From contig CAZTXP010000005.1 in the NCBI GenBank assembly GCA_964617355.1, positions 29,243 to 93,242 of the forward strand: DNA of 64,000 bases. The letters run 5' to 3'. The translations under genes were made by a program, and so were the position numbers. Below the pieces are notes generated by a model. The model searched no databases, was not told the origin of the DNA, and was given only the letters and a program-made list of their open reading frames with translations. Every line of letters begins with the position of its first letter. The stretch's first letter is position 1. This document shows positions 54,837-64,000 of the stretch, piece after piece. Source of the stretch: CAZTDU01 sp964617355. Lineage in GTDB: Bacteria; Pseudomonadota; Gammaproteobacteria; Burkholderiales; SG8-39.

Positions 54837-55421
54837 ATGGGCGCCTTCTTCCAGTCCCTCGGCAACGCCCTCGCGGCGGGCGCGGTCCTCGTGCTCGCCG
54901 TGATGGCGCTGGCCGGCCACCTCGCCGGCTTCGCGCACCACGCCTACTGGGCGTTCCTGTTCCGCTGGCTGCACGTCCTGTCGGGCGTGATGTGGCTGGG
55001 GCTGCTCTACTACTTCAACTTCGTGCAGATCCCGTCGATGGCGCGGATCCCCGACGAGCAGAAGCCGGCGGTCGCGAAGGTGATCGCGCCCGCGGCGCTG
55101 TTCTGGTTCCGCCACTCGGCGCTCGCCACGGTGGTCACCGGGCTGCTGCTTGCCGGCATGAACGACTATCTCGTCGGCGCGCTCTCGCTCGCGCCGGGTG
55201 GCCGCGCGATCGGCATCGGCATGTGGATCGCGCTGGCGATGGCGTTCAACGTCTGGTTCGTGATCTGGCCCGCACAGCAGCGCGCGCTCGGCCTGGTGGG
55301 AGCAGAACCCTCCGCGCGAGCCGCGGCGGCGAGACGCGCACTCCTCGTCTCGCGCATCAACACGATGCTGTCCCTGCCGATGCTCTACTGCATGGTGGCG
55401 CAGCAGAACGCGCCCTTCTGA
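54837..55421 (+). CDS. Membrane protein of the urate oxidase N-terminal (PuuD) type
   Basis: The 194-residue product has about five membrane segments and the typical core LFRWLHVLSGVMWLGLLYYFNFVQIP. In PuuD this membrane domain is fused to a cytochrome c that takes electrons during urate hydroxylation; here no cytochrome or other purine gene is adjacent. The histidines in FRWLHV and FWFRHS could bind haem. ATG 54837 and TTG 54834 are both possible starts. The role remains open. Confidence 0.72.
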   Translation: MGAFFQSLGNALAAGAVLVLAVMALAGHLAGFAHHAYWAFLFRWLHVLSGVMWLGLLYYFNFVQIPSMARIPDEQKPAVAKVIAPAALFWFRHSALATVVTGLLLAGMNDYLVGALSLAPGGRAIGIGMWIALAMAFNVWFVIWPAQQRALGLVGAEPSARAAAARRALLVSRINTMLSLPMLYCMVAQQNAPF

Positions 55422-55430
55422 CGCGGCCGG

Positions 55431-55877
55431 CTACTTCTTCGGCGCGCCGAGCTTCTCGAGGCCGCCGATCTTCGTGCCCGGCTTGACGCCGCGCTGCGCG
55501 AACCAGCCCTTGTTCATCTCGAGCGCGTAGCGCGCCGGCTTGGTCGCGCAGCGAGAGGTCTCGTCATGGGGCTGCATCTCGAGGATGGTGACGATGGTGC
55601 CCGCGTCGTCCACGAACGCCACGGCGAGCGGGATCAGCGTGTTCTTCATCCACATGCAATGCGGCGCGACCTCGTCGAAGACGAACAGCATGCCGTCGTT
55701 CGTGCCCATGGACGTCCGCAGCATCAATCCCTGCATGCGCGTGCCGAAGGTGTCGGCGACCTCCGCCTTGATCAGGTGCATGCCGGCGCGCAGCTGGACC
55801 GCGGGCAGCGGGGCCTGCTGGGCGAGCGCCGCCCCGGACAGGACGACGGCGAGGAACAGGGCGGCGATGCGGGACAT
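55431..55877 (-). CDS. Exported DUF192 protein
   Basis: The 148-residue product has a signal peptide (to about residue 19, ALA-QQ) and a DUF192 domain: VEVADT-like start, GTRMQGLMLRTSM, GMLFVFDEVAPHCMWMKNTLIPLAVAFVD and ALEMNKGWFAQRGVKPG. The family is small, periplasmic and of unknown function. It is convergent with the PuuD-type gene. Confidence 0.88.
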   Translation of the reverse strand: MSRIAALFLAVVLSGAALAQQAPLPAVQLRAGMHLIKAEVADTFGTRMQGLMLRTSMGTNDGMLFVFDEVAPHCMWMKNTLIPLAVAFVDDAGTIVTILEMQPHDETSRCATKPARYALEMNKGWFAQRGVKPGTKIGGLEKLGAPKK

Positions 55878-55898
55878 GCGACCTCCGGGAACTCGAAA

Positions 55899-55929
55899 TG
55901 AAAAAGGCGGGACCCGGAGGCCCCGCCTT
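55899..55929 (-). terminator. Rho-independent terminator of the Lys/Ala peptide gene
   Basis: On the minus strand an 8-bp stem (55904-55911 with 55922-55929) is followed by TTTTTCATTT. It lies 26 bases after the peptide stop and would also separate it from the DUF192 gene. Confidence 0.8.
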
Positions 55930-55954
55930 CGATCGCCTTGCGGCGACTGCCGAG

Positions 55955-56101
55955 TTACTTCTTCTCGGCCTTCTTGGCGTCGGCCTTCTTCTCGTCGGCC
56001 TTCTTCTCCGCCTTCTTCTCGTCTTTCTTGGCGTCGGCGGCGATGGCGTTGACGCTGGCAACCGCGAACATCGCGGCGAGGATCATGGACAGCAGTTTCA
56101 T
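55955..56101 (-). CDS. Tiny exported Lys/Ala/Glu/Asp peptide
   Basis: The 48-residue product has a clean signal peptide (residues 1 to about 21, ending AIA). The mature 27 or so residues are composed only of Ala, Lys, Glu and Asp in AEKKADEKK-like repeats, which should form a highly charged single helix. It resembles acid-shock peptides such as Asr in composition only. A GGAGACGAGA ribosome site precedes ATG 56101, and the gene has its own promoter and terminator, so it is almost certainly expressed. No family was recognised. Confidence 0.75.
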   Translation of the reverse strand: MKLLSMILAAMFAVASVNAIAADAKKDEKKAEKKADEKKADAKKAEKK

Positions 56102-56229
56102 TCTCGTCTCCTGAGTCTGGCTAGTTTGAGTGTTCGGGTTGACGCAACGTACTGCGCCGGTCCCGGGTCGAGTAACGCGCCGCGCCCCCGCCCGTTGACC
56201 GTCGCCGGCCATCCGTCTTCCTCCCCTGT

Positions 56230-56245
56230 CGTGGGAACTCCCACG
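56230..56245. promoter_or_regulatory. 16-base palindrome at the expected start of the Lys/Ala peptide transcript
   Basis: CGTGGGA and TCCCACG flank two bases. The position coincides with the predicted transcription start, so it could be an operator or a 5' stabilising hairpin. Confidence 0.35.
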
Positions 56246-56251
56246 CAAGCC

Positions 56252-56299
56252 ATTGTATTAAAAAGAAGATTTTGCTTCAATCAAACGCAAGCGCTTGAT
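56252..56299 (-). promoter_or_regulatory. Promoter and operator-like palindrome of the Lys/Ala peptide gene
   Basis: On the minus strand TTGAAG (56275-56280), a 17-base spacer and TACAAT (56252-56257) form a strong promoter in a locally AT-rich patch. A near-perfect 20-base palindrome (56280-56299, ATCAAACGC-AA-GCGCTTGAT) abuts the -35, a normal place for a regulator. The leader to the ATG is about 145 bases. Confidence 0.55.
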
Positions 56300-56338
56300 T
56301 TGTCAGAGTTTTGCAAGCCGAGGTCGGCGAGGGGCAAC

Positions 56339-56360
56339 AAAAAAGCCGCCCTGAGGCGGC
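56339..56360 (-). terminator. Rho-independent terminator of cspA
   Basis: A 6-bp GC stem (56345-56350 with 56355-56360, extendable by two A-T pairs) is followed on the minus strand by six T residues. It lies 25 bases after the cspA stop. Confidence 0.85.
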
Positions 56361-56384
56361 CTTTGGGGAAACGCTGGATTCGCG

Positions 56385-56588
56385 TCAGGCCTTGTTGATG
56401 TTCGATGCCTGCTTGCCCTTGGGCCCCTGCACGACATCGAAGGACACTTTCTGCCCTTCCTTGAGGGACTTGAACCCGGCCATCTGGATCGCGGAGAAAT
56501 GCGCGAAGAGATCCTCGCTGCCGTCGTCCGGCGTGATGAACCCGTAGCCCTTCGCATCGTTGAACCACTTCACGGTGCCTGTCGCCAT
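56385..56588 (-). CDS. cspA: Cold-shock domain protein
   Basis: The 67-residue RNA-binding protein has RNP1 (KGYGFI) and RNP2 (LFAHF, where VFVHF is commonest). It melts RNA structures, and many paralogues act at low temperature or constitutively; cspA is used in the broad sense. The 5' leader is about 118 bases, as often seen for regulated csp genes. Confidence 0.94.
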   Translation of the reverse strand: MATGTVKWFNDAKGYGFITPDDGSEDLFAHFSAIQMAGFKSLKEGQKVSFDVVQGPKGKQASNINKA

Positions 56589-56712
56589 TGCAGATCCTCG
56601 TCTGGTTGTGAACCCGGGCGGACCCCCGGACCATGCTGGAACTCACGACCCCCGCCGCCCTCCTCCACGCTGCGATGGCGAAACAGACAGCCTGAATCCA
56701 TACACACGGCGG

Positions 56713-56741
56713 CTTTTACGCCCCTTCCCCTAGAGCGTCAA
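56713..56741 (-). promoter_or_regulatory. Promoter of cspA
   Basis: On the minus strand TTGACG (56736-56741), a 17-base spacer and TAAAAG (56713-56718) form a sigma-70 promoter, giving a leader of about 118 bases. Confidence 0.55.
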
Positions 56742-56801
56742 GGGTCCGCACCGAAGGCTGCAGAAGCCGCGAAAAGCGTGGCGTTTCCGGGGTTTATCGC
56801 A

Positions 56802-56830
56802 TTGCACTCCCCATGCGCATTGATTACGAT
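56802..56830 (+). promoter_or_regulatory. Promoter of clpS-clpA
   Basis: TTGCAC (56802-56807), a 17-base spacer and TACGAT (56825-56830) form a sigma-70 promoter about 60 bases before the clpS ATG. Confidence 0.55.
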
Positions 56831-56889
56831 TCAAGAGGACCCTCCGCATCGGAGCCGGCCACAGACGGGGAAGCGGGGCCTGACACGGC

Positions 56890-57198
56890 ATGCCCATGCA
56901 GCACAAGGACGATGCGGTACTCGAGGCGAAGAAGGCCAGGGTCAAGCCTCCGCCGATGTTCAAGGTCATGCTCCTGAACGACGACTACACGCCGATGGAG
57001 TTCGTGGTCGTCGTCCTGCAGAAGTTCTTCGCCATGACGCGCGAGCGCGCGACCCAGGTCATGCTCAAGGTTCACCGCGAGGGCATCGGGGTCTGCGGCG
57101 TGTATCCTCGCGATGTCGCGTCCACGAAGGTCGAGCAGGTGGCATCGTATGCGCGCAAGCACCAGCACCCGCTCCAATGCGTGATGGAGGAAACCTGA
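56890..57198 (+). CDS. clpS: ATP-dependent protease adaptor ClpS
   Basis: The 102-residue N-end-rule adaptor binds destabilising N-terminal residues and hands substrates to ClpAP. The core KVMLLNDDYTPMEFVVVVLQKFF holds the Asn-Asp-Asp pocket residues, followed by M-KVHREGIGVCGVYPRDVA. It is followed by clpA with a one-base gap, the standard arrangement. Confidence 0.97.
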   Translation: MPMQHKDDAVLEAKKARVKPPPMFKVMLLNDDYTPMEFVVVVLQKFFAMTRERATQVMLKVHREGIGVCGVYPRDVASTKVEQVASYARKHQHPLQCVMEET

Positions 57199-57199
57199 G

Positions 57200-59485
<2,286 letters not shown>

Positions 59486-59500
59486 GTCGCGGCGCATAGG

Positions 59501-59529
59501 CGCCGCCGGCATGGCCTCATGCGGCGGCG
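59501..59529 (+). terminator. Hairpin after clpA
   Basis: The arms at 59501-59513 and 59518-59529 pair over 12 bases with one bulge and are followed by TTCCTTG. It lies 16 bases after the clpA stop and may end that transcript. Confidence 0.5.
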
Positions 59530-59592
59530 TTCCTTGACAGGGCGCGGGCCCTGAGCGAAAACTCCTTCCGTTTCCAACGGGAGGAGTCTTCG

Positions 59593-59898
59593 ATGCGAAC
59601 CCACATGCTCGCGGCCGCGCTGTTCGCGGTCGCCCCCGCGCTCGCGGGCGCGCAACCGGCCGACGCCGGCACGCGCAACCTCGCGGCGCCCTGCGCGATC
59701 TGCCACGGCACCGACGGCCACGCCGTCACCAAGGACGCGACCGCGCTCGCCGGCCTGCCGAAGGACCACATCGCCAAGCAGATGCGCGACCTGCGCGACG
59801 GCAAGCGGCCCGCCACGGTGATGCACCAGATCGCCAAGGGCTACACGGACGCCGAAATCGACCGCCTCGCGGCCTGGTTCGCCGCGCAGAAGCGCTAG
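59593..59898 (+). CDS. fccA: Small monohaem cytochrome c, likely FccA partner of the sulfide dehydrogenase
   Basis: The 101-residue product has a signal peptide (1-20) and one CxxCH haem site, CAICH (34-38), with M79 as the likely axial ligand. It lies 10 bases before the FccB-type flavoprotein, so it should accept its electrons in the periplasm. The Allochromatium FccA is dihaem and about twice as long; this is a one-haem version. A GGGAGGAG ribosome site fixes the start. Confidence 0.85.
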   Translation: MRTHMLAAALFAVAPALAGAQPADAGTRNLAAPCAICHGTDGHAVTKDATALAGLPKDHIAKQMRDLRDGKRPATVMHQIAKGYTDAEIDRLAAWFAAQKR

Positions 59899-59908
59899 GG
59901 GAGCGACC

Positions 59909-61165
59909 ATGACGATCAATCGCAGGGACTTCCTCAAGCTCGGCGCCGCGGCGTCGGCACTCTCGGCCGCGGGTTGCGCCGGCACGGGTGGCAAGGCGCG
60001 CGTGGTGGTGATCGGCGGCGGCTTCGGCGGCGCCACGGCGGCGAAGTACCTCCGCCTCTGGGATCCGTCCATCGAGGTGGTGATGGTGGAACGCGAATCC
60101 GCGTTCACCTCGTGCCCGATTTCCAACCTCGTGCTCGCCGGCTATTCGCGCATGGACGACATCCGCCACGGCTACGACGGCCTGCGCCGCCACGGCGTGC
60201 AGGTGGTGACCGACGAGGTCACGGCGATCGACGTGGCGAAGAAGGTCGTGCGCCTCGCGCGCGGCGGCGACCTTTCCTACGACCGCCTCGTGGTGTCCCC
60301 CGGCATCGACTTCACCTTCGACGACGTGCAGGGCTATGCCCAGCAGATGGCCGCGGGCCGCGTGCTGCACGCGTGGAAAGCCGGCGCGCAGACGGTCGCG
60401 CTGCGCCAGCAACTGGAGCAGATGCGCGATGGCGGCGTCTACGTGCTGTCGATCCCGGTCGCGCCGTACCGCTGCCCGCCCGGCCCGTACGAACGCGCGA
60501 GCATGGTCGCCGCGTACTTCAAGCAGGCCAAGCCGCGCTCCAAGGTGCTGGTGCTCGACGCGAATCCGGACGTCACCTCCAAGGGTCCGCTCTTCAAGAA
60601 GGCATGGGCGGACCTCTACAAGGGGATCCTCGAGTACCGCGGCAATTCCAAGGCGATCGGCGTCGAGCCGGGCGTGGTGAAGCTCGAGGTCGAGGACGTG
60701 AAGGCCGACGTGCTGAACGTGGTGCCGCCGCAGCGCGCGGGCGACATCGCCATGAAGGCCGGCCTGATCACGCACAACAACCGCTGGTGCGACGTCGACT
60801 GGCGCACCATGGAATCGAAGAAGGTTCCCGGCGTGCACGTGATCGGCGATGCCACCCTGTCGGCGCCCGCGATGCCGAAGTCCGGCAGCATGGCGAACAA
60901 CCACGCCAAGATCGCCGCCGCGGCGATCGTCGAGATCCTGAACGGCCGCGCGCCCGGCCCGGATCCGAAGATCCTCAACACCTGCTACAGCTTCGTGTCC
61001 GAGAAGGAAGCGATCCGGGTGTCTTCGGTGCACGCGTGGAACGCGAAGGACGGCACGCTGACGACGGTGCCGGGCTCGGGCGGCGTGTCCGCCGCGCGCA
61101 GCCCTCAGGAAGGCGCCTTCGCATGGAGCTGGGCGCGGACGATCTGGAGCGACAGCCTCGGCTAA
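59909..61165 (+). CDS. fccB: Flavocytochrome c sulfide dehydrogenase, flavoprotein subunit
   Basis: The 418-residue periplasmic enzyme oxidises sulfide to sulfur. It has a Tat-type signal (RRDFLK, 5-10), FAD motif GGGFGG (36-41), and three key cysteines: C69 (SCPISN, expected to bind FAD covalently), C189 (YRCPPGPYER) and C359 (NTCYSF), which should form the redox disulfide by comparison with FccB. The C-terminal FCSD domain follows. The stop overlaps the convergent dut stop by four bases (CTAA). Confidence 0.92.
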   Translation: MTINRRDFLKLGAAASALSAAGCAGTGGKARVVVIGGGFGGATAAKYLRLWDPSIEVVMVERESAFTSCPISNLVLAGYSRMDDIRHGYDGLRRHGVQVVTDEVTAIDVAKKVVRLARGGDLSYDRLVVSPGIDFTFDDVQGYAQQMAAGRVLHAWKAGAQTVALRQQLEQMRDGGVYVLSIPVAPYRCPPGPYERASMVAAYFKQAKPRSKVLVLDANPDVTSKGPLFKKAWADLYKGILEYRGNSKAIGVEPGVVKLEVEDVKADVLNVVPPQRAGDIAMKAGLITHNNRWCDVDWRTMESKKVPGVHVIGDATLSAPAMPKSGSMANNHAKIAAAAIVEILNGRAPGPDPKILNTCYSFVSEKEAIRVSSVHAWNAKDGTLTTVPGSGGVSAARSPQEGAFAWSWARTIWSDSLG

Positions 61166-61611
61166 TGCTTGCCGGTGGAGCCGAAGCCTCCGTCCCCGCG
61201 GGCGGAGGCTTCGAACTCCTCCACCACGTTGAACGCCACCTGCACCACCGGCACCACGACCAGCTGCGCAATGCGCTCCAGCGGCTGGATCGTGAACGCC
61301 GCCTTGCCGCGGTTCCACACCGACACGAACACCTGGCCCTGGTAGTCGGAGTCGATCAGTCCGACGAGATTGCCCAGCACGATGCCGTGCTTCGCGCCGA
61401 GGCCGGAACGCGGCAGCACGATCGCCGCGAGCGCGGGATCGCCGAGATGGATCGCGATGCCGGAGGGCACGAGCTGGCTGTCGCCGGGCTGCAAGACCAG
61501 CGGCACGTCGAGGCAGGCGCGCAAGTCGAGCCCGGCCGCGCCGGGCGTGCCGTACTGCGGCAGGTTGTCGCGGATCCTCGGGTCGAGGATCTTCACGTCG
61601 AGCGAACGCAC
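61162..61611 (-). CDS. dut: dUTP diphosphatase
   Basis: The 149-residue trimeric enzyme cleaves dUTP to dUMP, keeping uracil out of DNA. Motifs I to V are visible: AGLDLRA, PRSGLG, GNLVGLIDSDYQGQ, NRG-ERIAQLV, and RGDGGFGSTGKH. The GTG start at 61611 comes two bases after the coaBC stop. A longer reading upstream lies inside coaBC and is a shadow. Confidence 0.97.
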   Translation of the reverse strand: MRSLDVKILDPRIRDNLPQYGTPGAAGLDLRACLDVPLVLQPGDSQLVPSGIAIHLGDPALAAIVLPRSGLGAKHGIVLGNLVGLIDSDYQGQVFVSVWNRGKAAFTIQPLERIAQLVVVPVVQVAFNVVEEFEASARGDGGFGSTGKH

Positions 61612-61613
61612 GG

Positions 61614-62807
61614 CTACTTGCGCCTCTTGCCGAGCATCGCCGCGACGTGGGCGACGAGCTTGCGGGCCTGCTCGAGCTTCGGCCCGCGCCCGAGGGGATG
61701 CGCGCCGCGATCGTCGTACAGCGTGATCGCGTTGTCGTCGGCACCAAGCGCCTTCTGCGCGAGGTTCGCCGCGAGCAGCGGGATGCCCTTCTTCGCCCGC
61801 TTCGACTTCGCGTTCTTCTCCAGGTCCTCGCTCTCGGCGGCGAAGCCGACGCAGAACGGGCCGCGGGGCATGCGCGCGACGTTCGCGAGGATGTCGGGGT
61901 TCTCCGCGAGGTCGATGCGCGGCGGGCCGGCGGACTTCTTGATCTTCTGCTTCGACGGCGCCTTCACGCGGTAGTCCGCGACGGCCGCGACCGACACGAA
62001 CACGTCGCACGCGCCCGCGCGCCGCTTCACCGCGTCGAACATCTCGAGCGCGGTGCGCACGTCCACGCGCTCCACGCCATGGGGCGCGGCGAGCGCCGTG
62101 GGGCCGCTCACCAGCGTCACGGTCGCGCCCGCCTCGCGCGCGGCGCGCGCGATCGCGTAGCCCATCTTGCCGGAACTCGAATTGGTGATCACGCGCACCG
62201 GGTCGATCGGTTCTTCGGTCGGCCCCGCGGTGACGAGGACCCGCTTGCCCGCCAGGAGCTTGGGCTGCAGCGCGGCCTCGACCTCCTCGGCGATCTGTTC
62301 CGCCTCGAGCATCCGCCCGAGCCCGGTCTCGCCGCAGGCCTGGTCGCCCGCCACCGGCCCGGCGAACAGCACGCCGTCGCCGCGCAGCGTGCGCACGTTG
62401 CGCTGCGTCGCCGGGTTCTCCCACATCTCGACGTTCATCGCCGGCGCGAGCAGCAACGGGCAGCGACGCGCCAACGCCATGTTCGACAGCAGGTCGTCCG
62501 CGAGGCCATGCGCGACCTTCGCCATGAAGTCCGCCGTCGCTGGCGCCACCACGATCAGGTCGCGATCACGCGTCAGCTCGATGTGGCCCATGTTGTCCGG
62601 CACGCGCGCGTCCCAGAGGTCGGTCCACACGGCCTGCCCGGTGAGCGCCTGCATGGTGACCGGCGAGACGAAGCGCGTCGCGGCCTCGGTCATGGCCACG
62701 CGCACGTCCGCCCTGGCGCGCCGCAGCCGGCGTGCAAGTTCACAACTCTTGAACGCCGCCACGCCGCCGGTCATGCCGAGCAGGATGCGCTTGCCTTGGA
62801 GTGTCAT
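61614..62807 (-). CDS. coaBC: Phosphopantothenoylcysteine decarboxylase/synthase
   Basis: The 397-residue bifunctional protein makes 4'-phosphopantetheine for coenzyme A. The N-terminal CoaC part has GMTGGVAAFKS and PAMNVEMW; the C-terminal CoaB part begins near KRVLVTAGPTEEPIDPVRVITNSSSGKMG. ATG 62807 was preferred over 62855, which lies inside the divergent radC start region. dut follows in the same transcript, a conserved pair. Confidence 0.96.
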   Translation of the reverse strand: MTLQGKRILLGMTGGVAAFKSCELARRLRRARADVRVAMTEAATRFVSPVTMQALTGQAVWTDLWDARVPDNMGHIELTRDRDLIVVAPATADFMAKVAHGLADDLLSNMALARRCPLLLAPAMNVEMWENPATQRNVRTLRGDGVLFAGPVAGDQACGETGLGRMLEAEQIAEEVEAALQPKLLAGKRVLVTAGPTEEPIDPVRVITNSSSGKMGYAIARAAREAGATVTLVSGPTALAAPHGVERVDVRTALEMFDAVKRRAGACDVFVSVAAVADYRVKAPSKQKIKKSAGPPRIDLAENPDILANVARMPRGPFCVGFAAESEDLEKNAKSKRAKKGIPLLAANLAQKALGADDNAITLYDDRGAHPLGRGPKLEQARKLVAHVAAMLGKRRK

Positions 62808-62848
62808 CGGGCCGCGAGGCTCGGGCGTTGAGGGGAAGGGAATTGTAT

Positions 62849-63520
62849 ATGCCAATCACCGACTGGCCAGTCTCGGAGCGCCCCCGCGAACGCCTGCTTG
62901 CGCACGGCGCGGCGGCGCTCACGGACGCTGAATTGCTCGCCCTCTTCCTGCGCACCGGCGTGCGCGGCAAGAGCGCGGTCGAGCTCGGGCGCGACCTCCT
63001 CGCGGCCGCGGGCGGCTTCGCGGGGCTGCTGCGCGCCGGCGTCGCGCCGGGCGCGGTGAAGGGCATCGGCGCGGCCAAGCGCGCGCAACTGGTCGCGCTG
63101 CTCGAAGTCGCCCGGCGCTGCCTCGGAGAGGAACTCGAGGCCGGAGCCGCGCTGACCTCGCCGGGCGCGGTACGCGATTACCTGCGCCTCGCCCTCGGCG
63201 GGCGCGAGCACGAGGTGTTCGTCGCGCTGTTCGTCGACTCGCAGCATCGCGTGGTGAAGGCCGAGGAACTGTTCCGCGGCACCCTCGGCCAGACGAGCGT
63301 CTACCCGCGGGAGGTGGTAAAGGCAGCGCTGCGCGCCAACGCCGCCGCGGTGATCTTCGCCCACAACCACCCGTCCGGCGTCGCCCAGCCCAGCCGCGCG
63401 GACGAACTTCTCACCCGCAGCCTGAAGGACGCGCTCGGGCTGGTCGACGTCAAGGTGCTCGACCACTTCATCGTCGCCGGGCGCCACTGCCTGTCCTTCG
63501 CCGAGCGGGGGCTCCTCTAG
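62849..63520 (+). CDS. radC: RadC-type JAB/MPN protein
   Basis: The 223-residue protein has a helix-hairpin-helix region (VAPGAVKGIGAAKRAQL) and a JAMM metal site HNHPSGVAQPSRAD near residues 172-185. Although named for DNA repair, its real role is not settled. ATG 62849 follows GAGGGGAAGG. It is divergent from coaBC and precedes rpmB, as in many proteobacteria. Confidence 0.95.
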   Translation: MPITDWPVSERPRERLLAHGAAALTDAELLALFLRTGVRGKSAVELGRDLLAAAGGFAGLLRAGVAPGAVKGIGAAKRAQLVALLEVARRCLGEELEAGAALTSPGAVRDYLRLALGGREHEVFVALFVDSQHRVVKAEELFRGTLGQTSVYPREVVKAALRANAAAVIFAHNHPSGVAQPSRADELLTRSLKDALGLVDVKVLDHFIVAGRHCLSFAERGLL

Positions 63521-63534
63521 GCCGCCGGAGCGGC

Positions 63535-63564
63535 TTGCGAAGTGCCTGAATTTTCGCGTAGAAT
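63535..63564 (+). promoter_or_regulatory. Promoter of rpmB-rpmG
   Basis: TTGCGA (63535-63540), an 18-base spacer and TAGAAT (63559-63564) precede rpmB by 36 bases. Confidence 0.6.
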
Positions 63565-63600
63565 CCCGGGTTTTCGCGATTTCCCGCACCGGAGCCATCC

Positions 63601-63834
63601 ATGTCCCGAGTCTGCCAGGTCACCGGCAAGAAGCCGATCAAGGGCCACCTCGTCTCGCACGCCAACAACAAGACCAAGCGCGTCTTCGAGCCCAACCTGC
63701 ACTACCGCCGCTTCTGGCTCGAGAGCCAGCGCCGCTGGGTGCGCCTGCGCGTCTCGACGCAGGGCCTGCGCCGCATCGACAAGCTCGGCCTCGAGGCCGT
63801 CCTCGCCGAGATCAAACTGAAGAAGGCTGCCTGA
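63601..63834 (+). CDS. rpmB: 50S ribosomal protein L28
   Basis: The 77-residue protein begins MSRVCQVTGKKPIKGHLVSH and contains NKTKRVFEPNLHYRRFW, the L28 pattern. One base separates its stop from the rpmG ATG, the standard order. Confidence 0.98.
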   Translation: MSRVCQVTGKKPIKGHLVSHANNKTKRVFEPNLHYRRFWLESQRRWVRLRVSTQGLRRIDKLGLEAVLAEIKLKKAA

Positions 63835-63835
63835 C

Positions 63836-64000
63836 ATGGCCTCCAAGCGCGACAAGATCAAGCTCGAGTCCTCCGCCGGCACGGGCCACTTCTACACCAC
63901 GACCAAGAACAAGCGCACCACGCCCGACAAGATGGAGATCATGAAGTACGATCCCAAGGCGCGGAAGCACGTGATGTACAAGGAAACCAAGCTGAAGTAG
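63836..64000 (+). CDS. rpmG: 50S ribosomal protein L33
   Basis: The 54-residue protein ends exactly at the window edge (TAG 63998-64000). Sequence MASKRDKIKLESSAGTGHFYTTTKNKR and MEIMKYDPKARKHVMYKETKLK is that of L33. It lacks the CxxC pairs of the zinc-binding form, so it is the zinc-independent type. Confidence 0.97.
   Translation: MASKRDKIKLESSAGTGHFYTTTKNKRTTPDKMEIMKYDPKARKHVMYKETKLK

Larger units (their letters stand above)
56589..56889. other. Divergent control region between cspA and clpS
   Basis: This 301-base stretch holds no gene. It contains the cspA leader and promoter (minus) and the clpS promoter (plus), described separately. Nothing else was recognised. Confidence 0.6.

Noticed and set aside
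59532..59537. TTGACA upstream of the cytochrome c gene as a promoter
   Set aside because: No acceptable -10 lies 16-18 bases downstream; it is probably part of the region after the clpA hairpin.

Overview
The window is 64 kb of high-GC DNA from a Gram-negative bacterium, most likely a betaproteobacterium. The GlnB, RNase P RNA (type A), Fe-SOD, ClpS/ClpA, single-chain PntA, DctP-type TRAP system and the RadC-rpmB-rpmG order all fit that group. Genus cannot be named from the sequence. No tRNA, rRNA operon, insertion sequence, integrase or CRISPR array was seen.

Layout. Positions 1-16643 (minus strand) hold a two-partner secretion locus: the outer-membrane transporter TpsB, then a giant exported adhesin-like TpsA whose frame is still open at the window edge (at least 4910 codons) and which is built from several families of internal repeats. 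From 16.8 to 32 kb come compact core genes: trxB-smr, glnB, an N-acyltransferase, ppa, an SDR, a flavin monooxygenase, an RhlE-type helicase, the ABC-F factor YheS, an envelope cluster (rfaE2, dolP, an exported HIRAN protein, yraN, rsmI), pyrC, a DUF3025 gene that runs into rnpB, and an HD-domain hydrolase.

From 32.4 to 45.4 kb are a PAS protein and transport and redox genes: a DctPQM TRAP transporter with an unusually long large subunit, an operon pntA-pntB-lutC-like-nhaD-like, and an ABC exporter translationally coupled to a fused substrate-binding/permease protein that has no ATPase of its own. From 45.4 to 54 kb are a multi-PAS diguanylate cyclase, the glycolate/glyoxylate operon hyi-glcD-glcE-glcF, and a TSUP permease with a small membrane partner. 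From 54 to 64 kb are sodB, a membrane protein like the urate oxidase N-terminal domain, a DUF192 protein, a tiny exported Lys/Ala/Glu/Asp peptide, cspA, clpS-clpA, a flavocytochrome c sulfide dehydrogenase pair, dut, coaBC, radC and rpmB-rpmG.

The genes are tightly packed. Several same-strand pairs overlap by 1-4 bases (GTGA, ATGA, TGATG), and three convergent pairs share a four-base CTAG or CTAA at their stop codons. Most of the window is ordinary chromosomal content. The best leads are the repeat architecture of TpsA, a helicase whose only sensible start is ATT, the CDS that overlaps RNase P RNA, the ATPase-less fused importer coupled to an exporter, the exported HIRAN protein, and the 48-residue Lys/Ala peptide with its own well-formed promoter, operator-like palindrome and terminator. 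None is proven to be a new system.
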